This document shows, piece after piece, positions 7,029-17,949 of a DNA stretch of 40,146 nt. Under the pieces are notes generated by a model, which made no database searches, was not told the origin of the DNA, and was given only the letters and a program-made list of their open reading frames with translations. Position numbers and translations under genes: made by a program. Every line of letters starts with the position of its first letter. Position 1 is the stretch's first letter. Source of the stretch: REEB76 sp049698775 (lineage in GTDB: Bacteria; Pseudomonadota; Gammaproteobacteria; Natronospirales; REEB76); assembly GCA_049698775.1 (NCBI GenBank), contig JBAVYM010000052.1, positions 1 to 40,146 of the forward strand, written 5' to 3'.

Positions 7029-7568
7029 CTATTCCGAATTTCCAGGTTCCAAACCAAACTCCCGAATGCGACGTAACAAGCGTACCCAAAATCTGATTCC
7101 GAAAATCAACAACAATCCAAATAATAACAACAATACCGATGCGATAAAAAACCCCAGAACACCTGGATCGAAGACTCTGCTAACACCATTATTGTAGGAA
7201 TTCGCAAATAACTGTATCAGCCAATCCGCGATACGAGGAACAGCGATAATTACAATTATCAAACCGGCTGTAACAATCGCAATCGCCTGTAGGTCATTCT
7301 GAAGTAGTGAAGGTATTTGTACATGCGTGTTGTCAACTCCAATCATCCAATTTGCAATCATTGGTGCTATTACCCAAAGCACAATTCCGGAAATAGTTGG
7401 AGCGAGAACAGGTATGACCAGCCATAAATTCGGATTCGTAATCGTCCAAAATACACCCGATGGTTGGCCTTGGAGCATATAGAAATCCGGCAAGAATATT
7501 ATCCCCCTTGCTATGAGATAAACTGCCAAAAGACGGAGAACGATCTTGGCAAACAGTTTAGATTCCAT
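7029..7568 (-). CDS. Uncharacterised four-helix membrane protein, A+T-rich orphan
   Basis: I do not recognise a family. The 179-residue frame starts at ATG 7568, preceded by AGGGGAGGGG about 6-10 bases upstream, a credible ribosome-binding site. There are about four hydrophobic segments (roughly residues 8-28, 46-70, 93-115 and 133-162), then a short basic tail (RFWVRLLRRIREFG), which suggests an inner-membrane protein with a cytoplasmic C-terminus. Base composition is visibly richer in A+T than in eno and kdsA on either side, and the codons follow suit. It sits in a spot where these two housekeeping genes are otherwise compactly arranged, so recent acquisition is plausible. No motif points to transport, catalysis or defence. 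Confidence 0.7.
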   Translation of the reverse strand: MESKLFAKIVLRLLAVYLIARGIIFLPDFYMLQGQPSGVFWTITNPNLWLVIPVLAPTISGIVLWVIAPMIANWMIGVDNTHVQIPSLLQNDLQAIAIVTAGLIIVIIAVPRIADWLIQLFANSYNNGVSRVFDPGVLGFFIASVLLLLFGLLLIFGIRFWVRLLRRIREFGLEPGNSE

Positions 7569-7612
7569 AAGTTGTCCCCTCCCCTAAAAGTAAGTGCGTC
7601 AGTCAAGCTGGC

Positions 7613-8448
7613 TCATGATGGCAGTCGTGACTCTACATATGGTTTGTGCTTCACCACCGTGTCCAGCTCCTTGAGTGTAATCAGCAGTTCTTCCATCAGC
7701 TTGAGATGCCAGGAATTCGGGCCGTCGCACAGCGCCTGGTCCGGATCGGGATGAGTTTCCATGAAGATACCGGCCACGCCGGCAGCGATGGCGGCGCGCG
7801 CCAGCACCGGGATGAATTGGCGCTGACCGCCGGAACTGCCGCCCTGCCCGCCCGGCAGTTGTACCGAATGGGTGGCGTCGAATACCACGGGACAACCAGT
7901 ATCGCGCATCACCGCGAGCCCACGCATGTCCACCACCAGATTGTTATAGCCGAAGGAAAACCCGCGCTCGCACACCAGGATTTGCCGGTTGCCGGCAGCA
8001 CGCGCTTTGTCCACGACGTTGGTCATTTCCCAGGGCGACAGGAACTGGCCTTTCTTGATGTTGACGGGTTTGCCGGCTTTCGCGGCGCGCTGGATAAAAT
8101 TGGTCTGGCGGCATAGAAACGCCGGCGTCTGGATCACGTCCACCACGGCTGCGACGGTCTCGATGGGCGTGTCTTCATGCACGTCGGTCAATACTGGCAC
8201 GCCAACGCTCTTGCGAACTTTCTCCAGTATTCTCAAGCCTTCATCCACGCCGGGGCCACGATAGCTCTTGCCGGAAGTGCGGTTGGCCTTGTCAAAGGAG
8301 CCCTTGAAGATATACGGAATCTTCAGGTGCGCGGTGACTTCCTTGAGATGGCCGGCCACATCCAGCGCCAACTGCTCGCTTTCGAGCGTGTCCGGCCCGG
8401 CGATGAGAAAGAAGGGTTGATCGGGTCCGGCCTCGAAGCCGCAGAGTT

Positions 8449-8452
<4 letters not shown>
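7613..8452 (-). CDS. kdsA: 3-deoxy-8-phosphooctulonate synthase (Kdo-8-phosphate synthase)
   Basis: KdsA condenses phosphoenolpyruvate with arabinose 5-phosphate to Kdo-8-phosphate, the precursor of the inner-core sugar of lipopolysaccharide. The 279-residue protein shows FKGSFDKANRTSGKSYRGPG, VPVLTDVHE, DVIQTPAFLCRQT, VNIKKGQFLSP, FGYNNLVVDMRGL, VVFDATHSVQ, FMETHPDPDQALCDGPN. His in DATH, Glu in METH and Asp in CDGP match metal-site ligands. At the remaining site the sequence is LIAGPDTLES, with Asp21 where metal-dependent enzymes have Cys and metal-independent ones (E. coli) have Asn. ATG 8452 overlaps the pyrG stop as ATGA, so the two are probably cotranslated. The function is clear; the metal dependence is not. 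Confidence 0.96.
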
Positions 8453-10098
<1,646 letters not shown>

Positions 10099-10211
10099 GG
10101 GAACTCCCGATGCGGTGCCGGGATGGCTCCGCTGAATCGGGATAACAGAGTAGCAGAATCAGCGACTTGAATGAAGCAAAAGCGTGTGCGGCCTTTGCCG
10201 CTGCGGCCTGA

Positions 10212-11549
10212 CTAATGCAGCACAGGGTGCGACCGCCACTCAATGCGCAAGCCCGGTTCGCCCTTTCCAGCGGCAAATGGGGCGCACACAAACAGACTGG
10301 CGACTGCGGCCAGTTCGTTACCCGCATAGACCAGTGGCAGACGCTCGCGCATCCAGGGCACCACTCCATATTCCTGGAGCCATTTTTTCAGCGGCCGATG
10401 GTGGGTCCGGCCCACCGGCTGGCAGACCTCGCCGCCGGCACGAAAAGCCACCCTGAATCCCTCCACCGGGCACGCGCTTGCGCGCAGGCCTCCACCCGTG
10501 GCGGGCACCAGACTCAGCCGCCCAAGGTTCGGGCCTAGCTGCATTGGTTCGCCCCGCCGCAGCCGGACCTCGCCGGCTGGCGATTCAGGCAGCGGCGACA
10601 AGCCATACAGGCGATTGCGGTAACGGCGCAATTCCGCACCATCCCAGCTCACACAAGGGTTACGGTCGTCTCCCGCCGTCAGTATTTCGGTGAAAACCTG
10701 CTCCAGTTTGTGGGACGGTGGCGACGGCAATTGCAGTTTCTGCAGCCAGTGCCGCAGCAGATTTTTTGCGCGCGGTTCATCGAGAGCTTGCAGTCCGTCC
10801 ACGGTCAACGTATGGCCTTCCGGATCCGCGCAGCGGACCAGATCTGCCTCGGCCAAGGCGGTCAGAGCTCCCAAAGTATCTGCGCAATGACGCGTGCTGC
10901 GTGACACGGTTTCTCCCGCCGCCGGCCAGCGCGCGCGGATCATTGGGATGATCTGCCGGCGCAGATAGTTGCGATCGAAGCGCTCATCCGCATTACTCGG
11001 GTCGTCCAGCCAAATGAGTTTCTGTGCTTGCGCCCAGACCTGCAACTCAGCGCGGGAAAATCCGAGCAGCGGGCGCGCGAGTTTGCCAGGACCGAAGCCG
11101 GCAAGTGCCGGCATGGCGGCAAGACCGCGCACACCCGCGCCACGCAAAGCCTGCAGCAGGAACGTTTCCATCTGATCGTCCTGATGATGGGCCAACAACA
11201 ACGTATCGCCTGCGCGCATGAGTTCGCGGTAAACAGCGTAGCGCCGCTCACGGGCTACGGCTTCGAGGCTTTCCCCTTTTTCGGGTTTGACTTCAACGTT
11301 GCGGCATTCGAATGGGATATGCAGACTCTGACAAATGCGTTCGCAATGCCGCCGCCAGTCATCCGACTGAGGATGAATATGATGATTGACATGCACAGCG
11401 CGCAACTCTGTTCCAAGCGCGCGTTGGTTTTTGACGAGCGCGTGCAGCAATACGCTGGAATCCAGACCGCCGCTGAAACCGACCCGATAGCATTGCGCGG
11501 CCGGGAGGCCGCGCAGCACAGCAATCAACTTGTCGGAATCGAAACTCAC
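10212..11549 (-). CDS. tilS: tRNA(Ile)-lysidine synthetase
   Basis: TilS attaches lysine to C34 of the CAU-anticodon isoleucine tRNA, changing its decoding from AUG to AUA. The 445-residue protein has the PP-loop SGGLDSSVLLHAL (about 26-38), VHVNHHIHPQSDDW, LLAHHQDDQMETFLLQALRGAGVRGLAAMP, and the region RPLLGFSRAELQVWAQ followed by WLDDPSNADERFDRNYLR. A C-terminal TilS domain (GGEVCQPVGRTHHRPLKKW, then PLVYAGNELAAV) follows. I chose GTG 11549 (protein VSFDSDKLIAVL), 22 bp after the accA stop. The frame is open further upstream, but that sequence overlaps accA in another frame and is not TilS-like. No strong Shine-Dalgarno is seen, so coupling to accA is likely. Confidence 0.93.
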   Translation of the reverse strand: MSFDSDKLIAVLRGLPAAQCYRVGFSGGLDSSVLLHALVKNQRALGTELRAVHVNHHIHPQSDDWRRHCERICQSLHIPFECRNVEVKPEKGESLEAVARERRYAVYRELMRAGDTLLLAHHQDDQMETFLLQALRGAGVRGLAAMPALAGFGPGKLARPLLGFSRAELQVWAQAQKLIWLDDPSNADERFDRNYLRRQIIPMIRARWPAAGETVSRSTRHCADTLGALTALAEADLVRCADPEGHTLTVDGLQALDEPRAKNLLRHWLQKLQLPSPPSHKLEQVFTEILTAGDDRNPCVSWDGAELRRYRNRLYGLSPLPESPAGEVRLRRGEPMQLGPNLGRLSLVPATGGGLRASACPVEGFRVAFRAGGEVCQPVGRTHHRPLKKWLQEYGVVPWMRERLPLVYAGNELAAVASLFVCAPFAAGKGEPGLRIEWRSHPVLH

Positions 11550-11571
11550 GGGCGCCGAGTGAGCGCGGTGC

Positions 11572-12528
11572 TCACTCCTTGAAGCTGCCGAAAGACATGA
11601 AGCGTTTGTAGCGCGCTTCCAGCAATTCGTCCATGGAAACGTGCTCAAGCCTGCTGAGGTTGTCGCTGAGCATCTTCTTGACAGTGGCCGCCATGGCATC
11701 CACATTACGGTGTGCGCCGCCGAGAGGTTCCTTGAGCACCGCGTCAATCAGTCCGAGGCTTTTGAGCCGCTCCGAGGTGATACCCATGGCTTCGGCCGCC
11801 TCACTGGCCTTGTCTGCGCTTTTCCACAGAATCGAGGCGCAGCCTTCCGGCGAAATCACCGAGTAGATGCTGTATTGCAGCATCACCACGCGATCGCCCA
11901 CGCCGATGGCGAGTGCACCGCCGGAACCGCCTTCGCCGATTACCGTGCAGATGATGGGTACGCGCAACGTGGACATCTCGAACAGATTGCGGGCGATGGC
12001 CTCGGATTGACCGCGTTCCTCGGCGCCCACGCCGGGATAGGCGCCGGGCGTATCAATGAAGGTCATGAGCGGCAGGCGGAAACGTTCGGCCAGTTTCATG
12101 ATGCGCAGGGCCTTGCGATAACCCTCCGGCCGCGACATGCCGAAATTGCGGCGCACCTTTTCCTTGGTATCACGGCCCTTTTGTTCGCCAATGACCGCGA
12201 CCGGACGGTCATCCAGCCGCGCCACGCCCGCGACGATCGCGGGATCATCGCCGAACGTGCGGTCGCCGTGCAGTTCCTCGAAATCCGTGAAGATGCGTGG
12301 AATATAATCCAGCGTATAGGGCCGGAGCGGGTGACGCGCCAGTTGCGCCACCTGCCAGGCGCTCAGACTGGAAAAAATCGTTTCGGTGAGGGTGCGGCTC
12401 TTGGCCTGCAGGCGTTCGATTTCGTCAGTAATGCTGACCGCGGATTCGTCGCCGACGAAACGCAGCTCCTCGATTTTTGCTTCGAGTTCAGCGATGGGCT
12501 GTTCAAATTCAAGGAAATTGAGGTTCAT
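11572..12528 (-). CDS. accA: Acetyl-CoA carboxylase, carboxyltransferase subunit alpha
   Basis: AccA forms the carboxyltransferase with AccD and moves the carboxyl group from biotin to acetyl-CoA, giving malonyl-CoA for fatty-acid synthesis. The 318-residue protein begins MNLNFLEFEQPIAELEAKI, the usual AccA start, and shows HPLRPYTLDYI, ELHGDRTFGDDPAIVAG, PEGYRKALRIMKLAERF, TFIDTPGAYPGVGAEERGQ, IGEGGSGGALAIGVGD and SPEGCASILWKSA. I chose ATG 12528; a frame from 12585 adds 19 unrelated residues. It lies 61 bp downstream of dnaE and upstream of tilS, the same dnaE-accA-tilS association as in E. coli. Confidence 0.97.
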   Translation of the reverse strand: MNLNFLEFEQPIAELEAKIEELRFVGDESAVSITDEIERLQAKSRTLTETIFSSLSAWQVAQLARHPLRPYTLDYIPRIFTDFEELHGDRTFGDDPAIVAGVARLDDRPVAVIGEQKGRDTKEKVRRNFGMSRPEGYRKALRIMKLAERFRLPLMTFIDTPGAYPGVGAEERGQSEAIARNLFEMSTLRVPIICTVIGEGGSGGALAIGVGDRVVMLQYSIYSVISPEGCASILWKSADKASEAAEAMGITSERLKSLGLIDAVLKEPLGGAHRNVDAMAATVKKMLSDNLSRLEHVSMDELLEARYKRFMSFGSFKE

Positions 12529-12589
12529 CTTGTATTGGGTACCCGTGGGACGGTAAACGTTACCGGCTGAAGCTCCGAGGAGCAAGCCC

Positions 12590-15500
12590 CTAGGCGCTGA
12601 CCGCCTCGCTGGCGGAATCGGCAGAACGGGCGCCGTAATGCAGGGTGATTTTATCGGCTCCCAGCCAGGTTTCCAGCCGCCGGGTCAGAATTTCGGCGGG
12701 ATGGACCCGCCAAGCTTCTCCCAGGAAGACCGGCACGCTGGCTTCCGGTCCGGTGTAGCGCACCCAGACACTGCAGCGGCCGCCCAGATGCGGTTTGAGC
12801 GCATCCTTGATCCGCGCGGCGAAATCCGGCGCCGCGTCCGGCATCCAGTGTATATCCAGACGCCGCACATAACGCTCGCGCAATTCGTCCACGCCGTACA
12901 TGTTTTTCACGGTCACGCGCCAGGCGCCGATGAATTCATCGAACGCCAGCCGGCCTTCCACAATCACCACCTTGTCCTTCACCGCCAGCGAGCGAAAACG
13001 ATTGTAGACTTCCTCGAACAGCGTCACCTCCAACCGGCCGCTGCGGTCATCCAGTACCAGGCTCACGCGCTCGCTGCGCTTGCGCAGATCCACCACCAGA
13101 CCCGCTACCGTCACGTTGCGCGAAGCGCCACCAAAGCCGTAACCGCGTTCGCCGTTGGTCGCCGGCGGCGATTCATCCGCCAATTCTCCGAGCGGTGCCG
13201 TGACTACGTGCCGCAGATCCGCCGTATAGCGGGTCACGGGGTGGCCGGTGAGATACAAGCCGAGCGTTTCCTTTTCGCCGCGCAGACGTTCGTCGTCATC
13301 CCAATCGGGAAGCACCGCGATGGTTTCGGGCTGCATCGGTTTGACGGCCGCGGGCCCGGCCAGACCGAACAAATCATTCTGGCCCGCGGCACGGGCGCGA
13401 GTGCCCTGATCCGCACGCGCCAATGCCGCCGGTAAATGTGCCATGAGTGTCGCACGGTTGGGACCGAGGGCGTCGAGCGCGCCAGCACGGATCAGGGCTT
13501 CGATGACGCGACGGTTGGCCTTCTGCATATCAATGCGGCGGCAGAAATCATCCTGGGATTTGTAATCGCCATTGCGCGCCCGCTCTTCCAGCACGCCTTC
13601 AATGGCCGCCAGTCCCACGCCCTTGATGGCGCCCAATCCATAGCGGATGCTTTTGCCATCCGCCACCGTGAATTTGTACCCGGAATGGTTGATGTCCGGC
13701 GGCAGGATCGTGAGGCCCAGCGCCCGGCATTCGTCAATCAATGCCACCACCTTGTCGGTGTGATCCATGTCCGAGGACAGCACCGCTGCCATGAAAGCGG
13801 CCGGATAATGGGCCTTGAGCCACGCAGTCTGGTAGGACAGCAGCGCATAGGCCGCTGCGTGCGACTTGTTGAAACCGTAACCGGCGAATTTTTCCATCAG
13901 GTCAAAAGTCTGGTCGGCCTTCTGCGCGGAGAGCCCGTGCGTGGCTGCGCCTTCGCGGAAAATCGCACGATGCTCGGCCATCTCCTCGGGCTTTTTCTTG
14001 CCCATGGCACGGCGCAGCAGATCGGCACGGCCAAGCGTATAGCCGCCGACAATTTGCGCCATCTGCATCACTTGTTCCTGATAGACCATGATGCCGTAGG
14101 TCTCTTTCAGGATCGGCTCAACGCGCGGGTCGGGGTATCGTACCGGTTCGCGACCTTGCTTGCGTGCTACGAAGGAGGGGATTAGTTCCATCGGACCCGG
14201 ACGGTAGAGCGCGCCCAGGGCGATGATGTCCTCGAAACGATCCGGCTTGGCGTCCTTGAGCAGGCGGCGCATGCCGGCGGATTCGAACTGGAAGATTGCC
14301 GCCGTACGGGATTTTCTGAACACTTGCTCGTAGGTGTCGGGATCATCCATCGGCAGCGCGGCGATATCCAATGGCGCTTCGCCGGTTTTCTCGCGGTGCG
14401 CATTGATGGCCTTGACGGTCCAGTCAATGATGGTGAGCGTGCGCAAGCCGAGGAAGTCAAATTTCACCAGACCCACGTGTTCGACATCATCCTTGTCGAA
14501 CTGGGTGACCGGGTGGCTGCCGCCGGCTTCACAATAGAGCGGCATGAAACCGGTCAGGTCGGATGGCGCAATCACTACCCCGCCTGCATGCTTGCCGGCG
14601 TTGCGCACCAAGCCCTCGAGAGCGCGCGCCAGATCAATGAGCTGGCGCACTTCGTCTTCGCCCTGGTAACGCTTGCGCAGTTCCGGTTCCTGCGCCAGGG
14701 CTTTGTCCAGAGTCATCTCCAGTTCAAACGGGATGAGCTTGGCAATCTGGTCCACGAAGCCGTAAGGATGACCGAGTACCCGGCCCACGTCGCGCACCAC
14801 AGCACGTGCCGCCATGCTGCCATAGGTGATGATCTGGGATACGCGCCCGCGGCCGTAACGTTCCGCCACATAGTCAATCACCCGGTCGCGGCCTTCCATG
14901 CAAAAATCCACGTCGAAGTCCGGCATGGATACGCGTTCCGGATTCAGGAACCGCTCAAACAGAAGACCATATTGGAGCGGATCGAGCCCGGTAATACCGA
15001 GCGCATAAGCCACCAGCGAGCCGACTCCCGATCCACGGCCCGGCCCCACCGGCACGCCGTTGTCTTTCGCCCAGCGGATGAAATCCGCAACGATGAGAAA
15101 GTAGCCGGCAAAGCCCATGCGCAGAATTACATCAAGTTCCAATTGCAGGCGTTCGCGGTACGCGCATGCGCGCACTTCCCGATCCGCGTCCGGCGCAACC
15201 GGCAACGCGGCTAACCGCCGGTCGAGCCCGGTCCCGGCTTCACTGCGCAGGAATGTTTCGATGCTCTGTCCGTCCGGCACCGGATACGCCGGCAGGTAGT
15301 TTTCGCCCAGGTGCAGAGCAAAGTTGCAGCGCCGCGCGATCTCGACGGAATTTTCCAATGCTTCAGGAATATCCGTGAACAGTTTCAGCATCTCCGCTTC
15401 GCTGCGCAGATACTGCTGCTCGCTGTAATGCCGCGGACGGCGTGGATCGTTGAGCGTGTGGCCTTCCTGGATGCAGACGCGCGCTTCGTGGGCCTCGAAA

Positions 15501-16114
15501 CTTTCGGCCTTGAGAAAACGCACGTCGTTGGTCGCCACCAGCGGCACACCCTGCGCCGACGCCAGTGGCAGCACCGCGCGCAGATATTCCTCCTCTCCCT
15601 CCCGGCCGGTGCGCTGCAATTCGAGATAGAAGCGCTGCGGGAAAAGCCGTTGCCACTCCGCAAGCAGCGGCCGCGCATCGCGGCCCGCCAGGAGTGTGCG
15701 GCCGATGTCGCCTTCGCGCGCGCCGGACAGCGCAATCAATCCATCGGTATGGCCGGAGAGCCAGCCGCGTTCCAGCATGGGCACGCGGCGCGGCTGGCCT
15801 TCCAGGTAACTGCGGGTGATGAGCGTGGAGAGATTACGGTAACCCTGGGCATCACAGCACAACAGTGTAAAGATGGAAAAGGTGTCGCTGTCCATATCCT
15901 TCAGCCGCAAATCCGCGCCAATGATGGGCTTGATACCGTGGGTCTCGGCCGCCTTGTAGAACTTCACCAACGCGAACAGATTGCCCTGGTCCGTGAGCGC
16001 CACCGCCGGCATCCGCATATCGGCGACCGCCTGAGCGAGTTCCGGCACCCGGATCACGCTGTCCACCAGCGAATACTCGCTGTGCAGGCGCAGATGGATG
16101 AAGCGTGACGGCAT
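12590..16114 (-). CDS. dnaE: DNA polymerase III subunit alpha
   Basis: DnaE is the replicative polymerase of the chromosome. The 1174-residue protein is complete. It has an N-terminal PHP domain (FIHLRLHSEYSLVDSVIRV, VALTDQGNLFALVKFYKAA, GIKPIIGADL), a C-family polymerase core with VGPGRGSGVGSLVAYALGI and catalytic aspartates in PDFDVDFCMEGRD (about residue 400), and the third in KFDFLGLRTLTIID. The fingers segment is YGFNKSHAAAYALLSYQTAW. The C-terminal OB domain reads VTVAGLVVDLRKRSERVSLV. The start ATG 16114 gives the canonical N-terminus and lies two bases after the rnhB stop. The lpxB-rnhB-dnaE-accA order is the conserved gammaproteobacterial one. Confidence 0.98.
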   Translation of the reverse strand: MPSRFIHLRLHSEYSLVDSVIRVPELAQAVADMRMPAVALTDQGNLFALVKFYKAAETHGIKPIIGADLRLKDMDSDTFSIFTLLCCDAQGYRNLSTLITRSYLEGQPRRVPMLERGWLSGHTDGLIALSGAREGDIGRTLLAGRDARPLLAEWQRLFPQRFYLELQRTGREGEEEYLRAVLPLASAQGVPLVATNDVRFLKAESFEAHEARVCIQEGHTLNDPRRPRHYSEQQYLRSEAEMLKLFTDIPEALENSVEIARRCNFALHLGENYLPAYPVPDGQSIETFLRSEAGTGLDRRLAALPVAPDADREVRACAYRERLQLELDVILRMGFAGYFLIVADFIRWAKDNGVPVGPGRGSGVGSLVAYALGITGLDPLQYGLLFERFLNPERVSMPDFDVDFCMEGRDRVIDYVAERYGRGRVSQIITYGSMAARAVVRDVGRVLGHPYGFVDQIAKLIPFELEMTLDKALAQEPELRKRYQGEDEVRQLIDLARALEGLVRNAGKHAGGVVIAPSDLTGFMPLYCEAGGSHPVTQFDKDDVEHVGLVKFDFLGLRTLTIIDWTVKAINAHREKTGEAPLDIAALPMDDPDTYEQVFRKSRTAAIFQFESAGMRRLLKDAKPDRFEDIIALGALYRPGPMELIPSFVARKQGREPVRYPDPRVEPILKETYGIMVYQEQVMQMAQIVGGYTLGRADLLRRAMGKKKPEEMAEHRAIFREGAATHGLSAQKADQTFDLMEKFAGYGFNKSHAAAYALLSYQTAWLKAHYPAAFMAAVLSSDMDHTDKVVALIDECRALGLTILPPDINHSGYKFTVADGKSIRYGLGAIKGVGLAAIEGVLEERARNGDYKSQDDFCRRIDMQKANRRVIEALIRAGALDALGPNRATLMAHLPAALARADQGTRARAAGQNDLFGLAGPAAVKPMQPETIAVLPDWDDDERLRGEKETLGLYLTGHPVTRYTADLRHVVTAPLGELADESPPATNGERGYGFGGASRNVTVAGLVVDLRKRSERVSLVLDDRSGRLEVTLFEEVYNRFRSLAVKDKVVIVEGRLAFDEFIGAWRVTVKNMYGVDELRERYVRRLDIHWMPDAAPDFAARIKDALKPHLGGRCSVWVRYTGPEASVPVFLGEAWRVHPAEILTRRLETWLGADKITLHYGARSADSASEAVSA

Positions 16115-16116
16115 GC

Positions 16117-16719
16117 TCAGGCCGTTTCCTCAAGATGACGGCGCACCGGCGCGAAGGAACGCCGATGAATATCACAAGCGCCGTAACGCGCCAACGCATC
16201 CAGGTGCGTCGGTGTGGGATAGCCCTTGTGAACCGCAAATCCGTAGCTGGGAAATTCCCGGTCATAACGTCGCATGAGCGCATCTCGTTCCACTTTGGCG
16301 AGGATGGAGGCGGCACTGATGGCGGCTATTTTGCAATCACCTTTCACGATGGCTTCCACGGGGCAGGACAACGACGGACAGCGGTTGCCATCCACCAGTA
16401 CTTTGTCAGGCACGTATCCCAGGGCCGATACCGCCCGCTGCATGGCCAGCAGGGTTGCCTGCAGGATATTTAGGTGATCTATTTCTGCATGATCGGCCCA
16501 ACCCACCGCCCAGATCAGGGCATTCGCACGTATTGCCCCGGCCAGCGTTTCCCGTTGCGACGGCGTGAGCTGCTTGGAATCTCTGAGTCCGGCGATGGGC
16601 CGGGTCGGTGCGAGAATCACTGCGGCCGCGGCGACCGGCCCGGCCAGCGGCCCGCGTCCGGCTTCATCAACGCCGGCGATGAGCTTGCCGCTTTCCTGCC
16701 AGATCGTGCTCACTCGCAT
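16117..16719 (-). CDS. rnhB: Ribonuclease HII
   Basis: RNase HII cuts the RNA strand of RNA-DNA hybrids and starts removal of single ribonucleotides misincorporated in DNA. The 200-residue protein has the acidic active site: Asp18-Glu19 in AGVDEAGRGPLAGPV, Asp in VLVDGNRCP, Asp in SILAKVERDALM. It also has DSKQLTPSQR and HKGYPTPTHLDAL, both typical of RnhB. It is a full-length, ordinary copy. It begins 29 bp after the lpxB stop and ends 2 bp before the dnaE start. Confidence 0.97.
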   Translation of the reverse strand: MRVSTIWQESGKLIAGVDEAGRGPLAGPVAAAAVILAPTRPIAGLRDSKQLTPSQRETLAGAIRANALIWAVGWADHAEIDHLNILQATLLAMQRAVSALGYVPDKVLVDGNRCPSLSCPVEAIVKGDCKIAAISAASILAKVERDALMRRYDREFPSYGFAVHKGYPTPTHLDALARYGACDIHRRSFAPVRRHLEETA

Positions 16720-16748
16720 GCCAACTCCCGCGTTCGCGCATGGCTATT

Positions 16749-17909
16749 CTACCCCGCTGCTCCGGCCGGTTTTGACAGCAGTGCAAGCACCGCATCGGCG
16801 GCACGCTCATCGGCGCCGCGACGCAGCATCCTGCTCAGGGTTTCAAAGCTCTCAAGTTGCGCGGCGCGCACGGATTCATTGCGCAACAACTCGAATACGG
16901 CTTGGCCCATGTCATAGGGTAAAGCGCGATATTGGAGAAACTCCGGTACCACGGTCCGGCCGGCCAGCAGGTTGGGTAGCGACACGTGACGGACGCGCCG
17001 CATTCCCATGTTTTGCACCACCACGTAACTGCTGGCGGCAATCCGGTAGGCCACCACCATGGGGCAGCGCCACAGCAAGGCTTCCAGCGCGGCGGTACCG
17101 GAGGCGATGAGGCCCGCGTCCACCGCCCCCAGCACTTCACGGGCATGGCCATCCAGCACTGTCACCGGCAAATCCGGTTTGAGCATGCGCACTTGATTCT
17201 TGATAAGCCGGCTCAAGGCGGGGGTGGCCGCTGGAATCACGAACTTCAATTCCGGCCTCTCACCCGCAAGCCACTGCGCCGTTTCCAGGAACAGCGGCCC
17301 CAGGCGTTCGACTTCCGTATGGCGGCTGCCGGGCAGGAGCGCCACCAATTGGCAATCTATCGGCAGATGCAGCGATTTGCGCAGCGCCACACGGTCCAGG
17401 GTCTGCGGTGCGCTGTCCGCCAGCGGATGCCCTACGAACACGGCGTGAAAGCCGTGCTTGGCATACAAGGGTGGTTCGAACGGCAGCAGGCATAGCACCA
17501 GATCCGCCGCCTTGCCAACCTTGAATACCCGCCGCGGTCGCCATGCCCAGATGGAGGGGCTCACGTAGTGAACCGTGCGGATACCCACCTTGCGCAGCCT
17601 GGTTTCGAGGCCGAGATTGAAATCCGGTGCATCAATGCCGATAAAGATATCCGGGCGATGGGCGAGAAAATGCTTGCGCAGACGGCGGCGCAGACGCAAC
17701 AAGCGCGGCAGATGCACCAAAACCTCGGCAATGCCCATGACCGCCAGGTCCTCAGCTCGCGCCAGCGCCTGGCAGCCGGCCGCGATCATCTCCGGTCCGG
17801 CGACGCCTTCGAAAACCGCGCCCGGCACGCGCGCACGGATAGCGTGTATCAGGCCGGCGCCAAGCTGGTCTCCCGAACTTTCCCCCGCAACGATGCCGAT
17901 TCGCAGCAT
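16749..17909 (-). CDS. lpxB: Lipid-A-disaccharide synthase
   Basis: LpxB (glycosyltransferase family 19, peripheral inner membrane) joins lipid X and UDP-2,3-diacylglucosamine into the beta-1,6 disaccharide backbone of lipid A. The 386-residue protein starts MLRIGIVAGESSGDQLGAGL. It has GVAGPEMIAAGCQAL, the MGIAEVLVHLPRLLRL segment, IGIDAPDFNLGLE, HYVSPSIWAWRPRRVFKV, FVGHPLAD, LLPGSRHTEVERL, and SGTAALEALLWRCPMVVAYR. All are characteristic of LpxB. It lies 40 bp downstream of lpxA. Confidence 0.97.
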   Translation of the reverse strand: MLRIGIVAGESSGDQLGAGLIHAIRARVPGAVFEGVAGPEMIAAGCQALARAEDLAVMGIAEVLVHLPRLLRLRRRLRKHFLAHRPDIFIGIDAPDFNLGLETRLRKVGIRTVHYVSPSIWAWRPRRVFKVGKAADLVLCLLPFEPPLYAKHGFHAVFVGHPLADSAPQTLDRVALRKSLHLPIDCQLVALLPGSRHTEVERLGPLFLETAQWLAGERPELKFVIPAATPALSRLIKNQVRMLKPDLPVTVLDGHAREVLGAVDAGLIASGTAALEALLWRCPMVVAYRIAASSYVVVQNMGMRRVRHVSLPNLLAGRTVVPEFLQYRALPYDMGQAVFELLRNESVRAAQLESFETLSRMLRRGADERAADAVLALLSKPAGAAG

Positions 17910-17949
17910 GATTTTTCTGATAGTACGTGAAAAGGACTGCTGGCCGGGA

